Shown: positions 25,501 to 37,500 of the stretch, piece by piece
Layout of the letters: every line of letters begins with the position of its first letter
How positions within the stretch are numbered: position 1 is the first letter of the stretch
NCBI GenBank assembly: GCA_964035545.1
Contig: OZ037771.1
Coordinates: 8,480,408 to 8,544,407, forward strand
DNA length: 64,000 nt
From: Bugula neritina
Taxonomy: Eukaryota; Bryozoa; Gymnolaemata; Cheilostomatida; Bugulidae
Direction: 5' to 3'
Translations under genes and position numbers: made by a program
Notes under the pieces: model-generated
The model's database searches: none
Seen by the model: the letters and a program-made list of their open reading frames with translations, nothing else
Told to the model about the DNA's origin: nothing

Positions 25501-28500
25501 TAGAGAACTAGCCAAATGTTATGTAACGGTTGCAGTAATTTACTATAAACTCAGTGAAATTTAAAACCTAATTGATATTACTATGACATTGATTGTACAG
25601 AGGTAGCTAAAATATACATTAAATTACCAATAATTTTAACTCCCCAATACACTATGAGTAGAACAATCAAATGCAATGATAGAAAATTAATTAGTCATAG
25701 CAGCCCGTTGCTTGAGGAACATTGAGCTACAGGTCTAAAATGATGTAGTTTTGTGATCCCTTATATAACAAAATAATTTTTTTAAACTGGTTTAATACTT
25801 TTATTATAAACACGCTTATCAAAGTAACATGTTTTTGATGTATATTCTATTAAAAAAACAATCACATCAGGTTTTCAATTTGTATGTTGTATAAAGTTTA
25901 TTATGGTGACAAGTTACTAAATTATATGGTTCAGCTTTGTAAAGTAAAGCTGATAAAATAAAAACAATTATGTGATTGTTTTACTGCTATATATTAAATT
26001 TAAATGAGTTGAATAATATCCTAGTGCAGTGAATTAGATATTTTTTTAGCTTTGGTACACCTGTTTGTTATAGGCTAACATTCCACCAATAGAAGAATGG
26101 TGCAAGTAGAAGGAATTTCAGGTGCAGAAAGCTAAGGAGCAGTCAGAATGCTGCCAGAGTTGTGAAGAGGCACTTGAAAAAGCTGAATTTCAATAATGAC
26201 ATGAAATTCGTAACAGATCACCCTGGTGTATTTGAACTGACATGGCCAGCAGAGTTCTCGAAGTCACATACAACAGCTATTTACAGCATCATGGTTAGCT
26301 TAAATTTAATTCCTATATCAGTCTCTAATATATAGTTTGATATCTGCTGTAAATTTGCTTAAGGAGCATACACATAACCAAAACTGAGTTACACTATAGT
26401 ATTTGTTCTTGAATATATTTACCAAGATAAGTAGATTTGCTAATTCATTAACAGTAAAATTATAATGATACAACAATTTTTCTTTTAGATGATTCAATCA
26501 ATAACACAAGACACTACAACATGGTTTTGCAGTTATAGAGTATTAATTTTCTGGCTCTTTCCAAATCTTCATAGAAGGCAAAGAAAACCACTGTCAGCTT
26601 GCCTTTATAACTGAGTGCACGCGTCTTCCACCTACAGATGATGATAAACAATTTGCTGGTGTGGAACTTTCTAATTTTGTTTACAATGAAGATAGATTAT
26701 AGGACATTATTCTTTATGTAAAGATTGTCAAGTTTTGTTATAATTAAGAACAGTTTTAGTTTCAATAAATCGGTTCAACATTATGGACATCATTGCACAA
26801 GCATTTTAATCTTTACTATCTACAAAGGTATCTGATGGACTACTTGAAAATACAAAACTATGCTCCAGATACACAATGAACTGACCAGCAAAGTTAAAAT
26901 GAGTTGGAGATGTAGAACATAATATCTTGTTCAAGGCTTTTCCCTGCTGTTGGAACCTTCTACTTCAGAACACTGAATTGAACAAACATATGTAGATGTA
27001 TGAAACTTTGCAAACAATAATAATGTGAAATTAGTTGCTAAGTATTACATTGCTAATAAATACAGCATTGTGTAATGTTTTATTTAATTTTTTTTGAGCC
27101 ATTTGATCTATAGGCCTGCATAGTATTTACTATATTATAACTAATAAATTGCAGACACATTATGTCAGACCAGTTTCCATTTAAATAGAATCGTGTAGGC
27201 TATCAAATTTGTAGAGTAAAAAACCAAATTCTTATTGAGTAAAATACTTGCCTTTTTTTTCATGATGCCTCTACTGCTAAAAAGAGAAGCTTTTATCAAT
27301 ACAGCTCCATCAATCTGTATCCTGATGAAGCTAGTAGTTTAGAAATATTTGTGGCGGGGAGTGTAGGCTGAGCTGCAGTATAGGAAGAACCCCAACATAT
27401 GTAATCTATTCAGCACATTATATGTATATTTATTAAAAAAAGAATTTAGAAAATGCTTTATGAAGCATGAACAAAGTAAAAATTAATGCTGGTGAAAGTA
27501 ATATTATTACACCTATTAGAATTACTAGCAGCTATAGCATTAAAATTATGTATTTTCATAAAAATGTGTCTAATTTATGCTACAAAGTTATTACTGCCAA
27601 AGGTTACAAAATTTACCAGTCACATTCATGCAGCTGGCGGAGAATAACTAACTTTCACATGCAATAAATACAATTAGTAGCTCAATCTAAAACTAATGCG
27701 CTATTAAATGTTAGGAGTATAAGTTATAGTTATTCTAAGGAATAATTGCAAAAAAGTTACTTAGAGGAATTTAACTCTTATTATAATGTAATTATCTTCC
27801 AAGATATATTACAACATCACTACTTGGATGCATACAATGTCATATTTATATTGGCATCAACATAATTTTCAATAATTTCCAATCTATTAACTTGAGCATT
27901 ATGATTGTGATTATTTTATAAATAAGGCGATGATTAGGCACTGTTGGTATTTTGGTTCAATTATTAATAGCTGTAACAGGCAGAGTTGTAAATGTAATGG
28001 ATATATCAAAATTCCAATGGGTATAGTACTCTAACACAACATTGATACTAATAATTGTAGCCACTTACTCTTAGAGTTAGTGAATAATGATACAGTCATA
28101 ACAATCTGAATTTCAATCAGCATTAGAGATAGGCTGACTGCTTTATAATATTATAGTTATGTCAAATTGAATTTATTCACTATAACTATAAAATTTATGA
28201 TTATAATTATAAATTAAAATAATTTAAATATTATATAATATATTGATAATTATTGGAATCATAATTATATTTATTGTTATGATCATTATGATTATAATTA
28301 TTTAATATTATCTTTGTTTGTATTTAAAGTTGTTCCTTAAATTTAAAGTTGTTTAAGTTTTATAAATTTATTATAATTATATTACTGTATAAGTATTGCT
28401 ATTAGTATTAGTATAATTAAATTATTATAATTTATATTTTATTATTATTTATTTTACTTTTTATTTTAAGACCAGCACTTCAAATTAATACTTGTGTCGT

Positions 28501-31500
28501 TTGTTTTATATTATAACTTACTAGTATAACTATTAACATAATAATTTTACATTTGTTATTAGTATTACTATGAATATAAATATTTATATTAATATAAATA
28601 TAGCTATTGGTATAACTTATACTTATAGTTATAACTAATATTATAAGTATTAGTTTCGAAACTGATTCTGCTCCGTAACATTAAGTGAATCATTAACATA
28701 CTGATACTGTCATATGATTATCATTATGACTGATAATAGTATTAATAAATATAACCATTGAATATTATTAATAATAGTTCACCAATAGGCGATAGTCATA
28801 GACTTAGAGTTAGAGTGAGAGTCATAGACATAGACTAGTGATACTCATAGTCATAGTCATACTGATACTGTGATTCAGTTTCACTGATTCAGTTACAAAT
28901 TTCAAAACTTGGTTTTACGTAGACAACTACTAACCTATAATTCATCACAAAACGGTTGAAAATCATCATTTACTGCATATTTAAGAGTAATTTTCTGGTA
29001 GTGTGGTCGACATGATAATTGAAATTAAAATAGGGAAAATAATTATTTTGTGATTTACAGCAAGTTACAAACTAGCGAAATGGAATAGTCCATTTGAAAA
29101 CAGTCAAATTAGTTATCTTTCTTGATGTTGCGTAGCTAACGTTAGTTATTAGTAGCCGCCCGAAGAGTAACATTCATGTGATTTGAACTACGAATAACGA
29201 GAATCTGTGACAAACCCGCTTCTTAATAACTTTACGCGATATAAACTCACGCTACAATAGGGCTATTTTGCCATCCCCACGTCAGAATAGGACACGGAGG
29301 GCACGCTCGCGGGCAAGTCTGGGCAAGTCCAAGACACCTAATATGACCACTTTTACTTACATTTTTGTAGTGTTTTCGTATAAGAAATTGAATAAAATGC
29401 TGATAAAACAGTTAAAAAGCATGCAAACTTTTGCTCAAATGTAATAAATAACCTGGAAGCTTACCGCCTTTAAGTGTTGAAGTATGAAGTGTTGTGCAAG
29501 GATGATTTAATAAGTATTTTTATTTCACAGTTCATATAAAAACGACAGCTATAGGCAATGAACTCAAAATATCCAGTTCAATGGCTATAGGGACTGCAAT
29601 TTTATCCTAGCTACAGTCAGTCAGCTTATATAGGCCCTTCATATGTTGACTATTGACTAAAAAACTTAAGTAAAAATATTAAAGTCAAGCAAACATTTTG
29701 GGTCTACTATACTGTATTTATGATAAGCTTGGTAAAAGTTTACCTCATAGTTTATAAAAAATAGTTTGCATTTGAAGTTGGCGTCAAAAAATTATTGGTA
29801 TTGAATGAAATAGCAAATTTCTGGCTTGGCAGTTAATTATTTGATATCACATTTAATCTCTAAAATTATCTGTAAGCTGCTAAACTGCATTATTCTATGC
29901 TATTATTCTTAATATCAGTAAATACAAGCATTGAAGAAAAAAAAAAACATCTTGGACGCTACTCTAAAACTAAATAACCAAAGCTGCACACCATACACCA
30001 AACCAAATAACTCCACAAGATATGTAGATAAGGGCAACATTATTAGTATATAATAATTCAGTCCTGCCAAATAAAACCTCACCTAAACTAAAATTTGAAA
30101 ACCATGTTGTAGATCTTCCTGCTGCTCAAAGCAACTTTTTGAAATGTTCAATAAATAATTTTAATTTTAATAATTCTACTAATTTTCGGACTAATGCACC
30201 TTCGGACTAATGCACCTTCGGAACAATGGGCCTTCGGAGCAATGCACCTTCGGAATATTGCTCCGTCCCGCATAATAATAACCATTTTCAGAAATGCCAA
30301 AACGTACTGGAACTTACATCCCCCATTCTCTAAGAACAGATTCTGTAACAAAGAACCTGGCCAAAGCGTTATAATATATGTGTACTGAAATAAGCCAGCA
30401 CTTTGAATGACAGATTCATGGGTGTTTAATCTGATGTGCAAAAGATGTACAGCTAGTAATATTGTAATGGGATTTAATAGTTGTTGTCATTATGTTCTGA
30501 AAGTTCTAGTAATGGTATTCGACATTATTATAATTGATTTAGAGTAACTTTTTGAATACTGTTGAATGTTGTAATTATAACTAAGCCCTTTGCGTAGCTT
30601 TCTAATGCCTTATGTATTGTAATTATAGCTAAGCTCTTAGCATAGTGAATAGCTTAATGATTGTGAATTGCCCTTCCTATTTTTGTGTGTTTATAAAATA
30701 CTGTGATAGTCTTTGTTGAGTTGTATTCTCCTGCCACTTTTTTGTAATAATCTTTGATAAGTTGTGTGAGTCGAAAGTCGGCCAAATTTCAGAACCCAGT
30801 AGCGTGATTTCAGAAGGACCTGTCCGATTTCGAACAGATTCTTCCAATTTCGGCAACCGGAACTCCGAATTTTGGCCGAATTTCGAATGTCCTAAGTGGC
30901 GAGAAAATTTGTTGGTATATAAGTGGGAAAGTTTCCAGTGCTAAGTCAGTCTAACACTGGATCTCAACCAAGACACATCTATAGAAGAAATAAAGACACC
31001 CATTATCTAAACTCAAGGAGACCTTACTTGATCAACATAGTATAAGGCATGCAGACTGCTTAGTCTATTTCATAATAACCCACAAGTTTACTACAATATA
31101 ATATAATATAATATAATAATAAATGTATGCAATTGAATGATTAGCACATTATAATCTTTATTAAATATAAATATTGAACCCATTTATTATTGTTGCATTA
31201 TTCTTATCTAGATAATTTGATTCAAAGCTAATGTAGCCTGAATGTATATGTATATATGCTATATTTTAGGTTGTTCACCAAAGAAAGCCATTATAGAGCA
31301 GTGGCCTGTGACTGGAACCTACACTGGTATTACCTACAACAACATGTACTGTGCAATATGTAATGGAGCATTAAACCCAAATTTTGGTGGACCTATGCTT
31401 TCATTTGACCCTCTGCTTGCCATAGAGTTTTGGACCACTCAGGTTTACTGCACCAACGAGACTATTCAAGAAATAGAGAACAATCAATTTGACATTCTTA

Positions 31501-34500
31501 TGTTGCAAAACTTGCTGACACAAAGGTGAGCATTTATTGTGAAGGTCTTTAGATGAGTTCTGAAGAGTCCGATATAGTTGGAACCCAACTTCTTTAGTAT
31601 CATAAATTGTAGAATTCTGGCAGTCTGGCCATACACCATAATGTTGACTGTAACGTCAAATATCGGCCATTTTTAAACTGTCCAGGCTGAAGTTTTCAAA
31701 ATCCGCTATTGGATAAAATTTCTGACACCTCATTGGATACTTTTATTCAATAAGTTGACGCAAACGTTTTCCTGTGTCAAATAGGAGCCTGACACAGTTT
31801 TTTAACTCAAGCAGTGCTTGATCCTGATGTGTAGCTTATACATTTTTAAAAAATGGTTGACATTTTGCAGTACCGTTGGCTTTTTACGACAAAATATGCC
31901 TAGGCTTTGAAAATATTTGCTGAGCATATTTTACCTTCTTAATAGCTTTTATGCTTTAATCTTAATAAGTTTTGGATTTAATGGGTGTGAGTTAAAATTT
32001 ATTGCTTTCAGAAGAACATAGTTTTTTTGTTACATTTCACATCTGAAAAGCAGGCTTTTCTTCATTACTGCAATTACTTCTGTATTTGTGGCCAACCTCC
32101 TAGACAGCACACTCTGCCATATTGTAGGCCGTAACGTAAAATGTCAGCCATTTTTAATGTGTTTGTGCTGAGGTTCTCAAAGTGCACTATTGGGCGCAAT
32201 CTATGACACCTCACACCTCATCTTAGGTTTGAAATTTCATTTTTAATTGAATTGAAGTTGACAATATTCTTGTCTTATATAGAGAAAGTTGTCAAGTTAA
32301 ACATATAGTGCATATTGCACATATATTATACATTATACTTATTATAGAAACATGCGTAAGATGTGCAAGTTTAATACACCTAATAGATTACTGAGCCTGG
32401 AAGGTAAATAGTATGTAATATGTGAGATATGGTATGTAAATACTTAGCCATTATTTTGAAGCCTTCTATGCTAATCTGATAATAACTACATTGTTGTGGC
32501 CAACATAATGTTTCTCATTAGTTTTCAGCATATGGTTAGAGAACTGGCAGAGTATTAAATGCCCTAGAATTTAGGCCATGCTGAGATCTAGGTCCTTGGC
32601 AAAGTATCAAACTTTTAAAAGTTGAAATCAAAATCAATTTTTGTAAATCTCTAAATGAGATGAATTTTTGTATAATTTAGATCTTTTCACAATATCAACA
32701 GCACAGCAACTGTGTAGTAGTTTTGTGAGTAGAATGCAATTTAAGTGGGGAGCATAACTCTGTAATAGTGTGAAAACAAGATGGGCTTTCCAAGTAATAG
32801 TAGAATCTTTATTAATATCCAAATAGCTGCAAGTGCAAGTCTTGATCTGGCAAGCCCTAGTGGTAGACTGACTCTACTTTGTGAGCTCACCTTCTTATTT
32901 ACTGGGGAAATGTGCCTTCGAGAATCTTTCTACCAATCGAGTCCAAAAATCAGGGTTCCAGTGAAAATGTCGGAGCCTCTGACTTGTTCGACCATATTTG
33001 ATTGAGTTCAATTGGATCCGGCAATCAGATACCATCAAACCCAGTCAGAGGTCTCGACACCCTCACTCCTCTGATCTACATGAATGCCCAAAAATTAACA
33101 GTATTTAAACGAGAAAATGGGAAAGATAAATCTAAAAATCACTACAAGCTAACGATCACTATAACTGTGCCATCAATTTTGATTATTTTTAATGAAGACA
33201 AGTCTTGGTACCTAAACCCTAATTGGTACTGTTAACATAACTGGTTTATTTGGTATAGAGAGTGTTGGGTAAAGCATGTTGCTACAGAAATTGATGTCCA
33301 CAGAAAAGACTGTAGTGATTACATTAGTAAATGTCCACAAACTTATGGCAATGAAGAGATCAGACGGCTGTGCGAGTTTGGACCAGTTTATAATTACCAA
33401 AATCAGTCCTTCGACGTACACTTCTACAGAAACATGTTTTGTGAGTGGTGTTGGAGAGAATCTGATGAGCTGGGTGTTCCAAATCTTATTTTTCAAGAGT
33501 TTCCAACTCATGGTATGTATCTTATGTATAGTTATATCCTAGTTCATCTTTACTTAAAATATTTGCCTTTAAAACTAACTTCATTGTAGCTTTTTACATG
33601 ACACACACATAACATTTAATTGATAGGCAACATAATTATAGGTTATTCAATAAGTGTCCAGCAAGCAACTTATGTTGATTATTTATTCTGTTCTACAAAA
33701 TGATAAGAATTATTCCTACTATTTCTAATTACTCTATGTTTAAAATGTAATGTAAAGTTTCCGGTTTACACTAAAACTAAGTACATGTTTACTAAGTATC
33801 TGTGTACTAAGTACACCTGTACTAGTTACACTGGTGGTAAATACATCTGCACTAGTTACACTAGTGCTAAGCACACCTGTGTTGAGAGGATGCCTTTTAT
33901 CTTGTAACATTATGACAAATTATTCTGGCATATAAGCAAAATAAATAAAATGACCTAAATATTATTGACAAAAGTGTGCCTATCATGTTGTAGGAGTGTT
34001 GTTGGCTACTGTTAAACCTGTGTTACAAAATCTACTAGAAGACCAGCTATCAGATGAAAATTTCAGAATTCCCAACAGGCTGTCCCACATGTTTATATCA
34101 TGGCCAAACGACTTCAACATGACCCACATTTATAACAAGACTAGTCTATTGGCGTGTAAGTCTTTCTTTGCAATTTGTATTAATATTCTGAAAAAAAGAA
34201 GTTTCCAGTAAAATATTATAAAGTGCTGTGGTAATAATATATAACAATATTTTGGTGTTTTTAAGTGTTGAAGACGATTGGTCATTGTTATAAGCACAAG
34301 ACTTTATAATAATATGTTGCATTGAAACTCTATAATCAGGCTTTATTGTGTCATGACCCCCCCCCCCCCCCCCCCGACTGATCAGTGATGTCATGTGATA
34401 ATACTTATTATAAATTCTTACAAATGGTTGCACCTGTAGTAATGCAGTATAGTGCAGCAATATTGCAATACAATCACACCTAAAGTAAGAGTAATCACAT

Positions 34501-37500
34501 GGAATGTTTCTCAATTTATATGTTTTAAGGCTGTAGTGGCTTTACACTCACCTATCTTTTTACCTTTCACTTCTGCCTGTCTCTGGCTTCATTGCAAAAG
34601 AATTCTTTCCATTGAATCGAATGACCCATTTCAAAGCTGTGCATAATTTGAATGGAATTTTCCTCTGAAAGAACCTTTTGCATGAATTTGCTGTTTCGGT
34701 TTGTACTCTATGCAACTGTTTTTATGAGGCAGATAAAAAATTTATTCCAGAAATGCAAATTATCAAAACATAGCAAATTATCAACAATAGGAACGTAGTG
34801 CATGGCCAGCTTCAGCAAACAAAAAGCTAGAAAGAATCTTCAAGGCCTACCAAGACCTAGTATTCCATTCTTAGTTTCCCTTATTCTTGAACAAAGGGCC
34901 TTAAATATAATATAAAAAAGCCTGCCCATTATATATAGATATGTTGTGTGTTATTATGCACTTTATAGTTTGCTCTCTTAAAGTCATTCACTCAATGTTG
35001 GTACATTGGCAGCTAGTAAATAAGGGTTAAAGACTGTTGTGGTTACAAAATCCTAATGATGAGTCAATGTTGAACTATTTGGTTCTCTAGTGTAGATGCA
35101 TACTCTGCTGCTCATCATGTAAACAGTGTGCTTTTAACATAATAATCTGTAAATAATTATAATTTGACAGTAGAGGTACCAAAAATGTGGGGCTTAGGAA
35201 GTATGTATTGCTTGAGTGACTACAGCAGCGTGTGTGGAGAGTTGATTGTGTTTCCTGAAGCAACAGATCCCATTCAATGTTCTGGCTCTGGCTGTGCTTA
35301 CAACCATGTCCAAGACTTGTCCAACTCTTGTGTCGGAGTTGAGGACTTCTCCTATGATCCTCAAGTTCAGATGCAGAGAACGTTTCTATGGAGTGTAGCT
35401 GAAATAGCTAAATATTTTAGTTTATGTGGTGTAACGACTCAATACAAAAACTGCGAGTAAGTGTTGGCACCTACATATTTTTTATCAATCTCACTATGTA
35501 ACAGCATAGCTTGACATGCATTTTTTTATGAAAATACTTAAAACATGGGATTTGTATGGCGAGAGTTTCTCAGCTTCTAGACATGTAATAACAGCCAGGT
35601 GAGTCTAGTTTGTCTTGCTCTGTTTCAAAGGTGTGATCAAAGATGTCAATATTTTGGAACCTGCTGCCAAGATGTTGAAGTGGAAATGCGTATCCCTGAC
35701 GAGCGAATGGATTGGGTTTGTCACGGATTAGACTTTTTTGCTACAACAGGAACAGTAGTTGTGACCTCTTGCCCACAGGAAGCCAGTGATGAAGAGAAGA
35801 CTCAATGTTCCACGGGAGATGTTGGGAAATGGAATCTATATGGCTGGCTCGTCCTTGACAAAAACACTCGTTTGACGTATGTTGTCTATAGATTTAGATT
35901 TTTTATAGTTGCTAAGTGCTAAGTTACTGGGGCCATTTCCAAATGAATAAACCATGAAACTCAAAGGTTTAAGGCAAGTTATACTGTTGTAGTTGACCAG
36001 TGAAGTTGTTCGCCTATATGTAATGGTGACTAGTCAATATTCGGAAGACTCATTGCTCCGAAGGGCCATTAGTCCAAAAATTAATAGACACAGGATTACA
36101 TCACTGAGAATATCATAAATTTCACTCACAATCTTGCTATATTATTGCTAGATGTTAGTGGCATGTGTGTTGCCTACTTGTGATTATTTAGCCTAAGATT
36201 AGGCTATAACTCTGCCTCAAATTAGGGCTGTATCATCCATCAACATAGTAGTGCCCAAGATGTTTATAATTTTTTGTCTTCAATGCTTATGTTCACAGAT
36301 ATAAAGAATAATATCATAGAATAATGCAGTTTAGCAGTTTACAGATAATTTTAGAGATTAAATGTGATAGCAAATACTCAACTGTAAAGCCAGAAATTTA
36401 CTCTTCATTCATTACCAATAATTTTTTGACAACAACTTCAAATGCAACCTATTTTTTATAAACTGTCATGTCCTGTGCATAGTAGTTGCTCATAATTTTG
36501 TTTTAATATAATGAATCATCTATTAATTTCTTTAGATTTAAGAATATATACTGTGCAAGATGCAATAAAGCCACAAACACCACATTCTGGGACGTAGTAG
36601 TGGTATGTGACCAAGATCAACTTGGTAACATCATGTAAGTTACTTTCTGAAATACTAAAATGTTTGATATTCTACTAGATTTTCAAGCATAAAATCAGCA
36701 TGGGTAATAATGGCACAGGTAATAATGGCACAAATAGAAAAGTAGGTAAAAATTTTGCACTGATGTTAAATTTTCTCAAACCTCAAACTCAAACCCCCAA
36801 CCCTTAAACCCCCACCCCATACTCAAACTCCCATCTCTAAATCTAAACTTCTCAATCTAAACCTAAACCATCTATTTCAAACCCCCAACTGCCAACGCAA
36901 ACCTTAATATTGAAAACGTGCTATTTTTACCCACTTTGTTATTTCTGCCACTATTACCTGTGCCATTATTACCTGTACAGTTTTACGGGACCTTTTTACC
37001 TGTGCAAATTTATTTGGTGCTATTTTCACCGGATACCATTCTACTTATGTCTATATTTTGGCTCAACTTAATGATATAATGTATGTGCAATTGGTAATGC
37101 TTTTATTGCTAATAATTTTGCTGCTGTATTAAGTTTAGGATTGTCATCTTGCTTTATGCCAGTCACCTTTTAAAAACTAGTGCAAGTTGATAGTTACCAT
37201 TTCTGTGAGAAACCCCTGATAGAAAAAGGTTTTTTGTCACATCGTGTTAAGGACTTATTAAGATAGGGCACAGGAGCAATAATGACTAGACACTCTTCCA
37301 AACATCACCAATGGCCTTTACTGGTGATCAAACCTATGACTTCGTGTTTACTGAACCAGACACCCTAACTCCTAGATTATGGCTACTCCCTACGGCTAAC
37401 CTCTTAGACTCATTAGTTGTTATCATTGCTATTTTTTATCAGTTGAAGCTACTATACAGCTACATTATTACTTTATAATTGATATGTGTTCTAGAGGAAG

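Larger units (their letters stand above)
23838..30270. mobile_element. 6.4-kb TIR element with tandem-repeat termini and 9-bp target duplication (GPCR-A intron 2)
   Basis: Flanked by CATAATAAT at 23829-23837 and 30271-30279. Both ends read inward GG-x-GAC...CAATATTCCGAAGG and then carry three to five copies of a 16-17 nt unit (ATTAGTCCGAAGGTGC type), ending CCGAAAATTAGTAGA. Unit B has no such block in its 1.3-kb intron 2. The 9-bp duplication suggests a Mutator-like mechanism, but no transposase was recognised. The interior holds repeat islands 4 and 5, an exon-like coding remnant (26121-26698), and GC-richer DNA around 29150-29330. The ends are well supported; the class is not. Confidence 0.7.

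Noticed and set aside
36780-36900. Telomere-like CCCTAAA / CTAAACC sequence
   Set aside because: Irregular CAAACCC-type sequence inside a MITE, with a second copy at about 38395-38510; no regular telomeric array.
37484-37494. Start of a separate gene at an ATG just before GPCR-A exon 9
   Set aside because: The ATG lies upstream of the acceptor at 37493-37494; phase-2 joining to exon 8 and equivalence with GPCR-B exon 9 show it is an internal exon.
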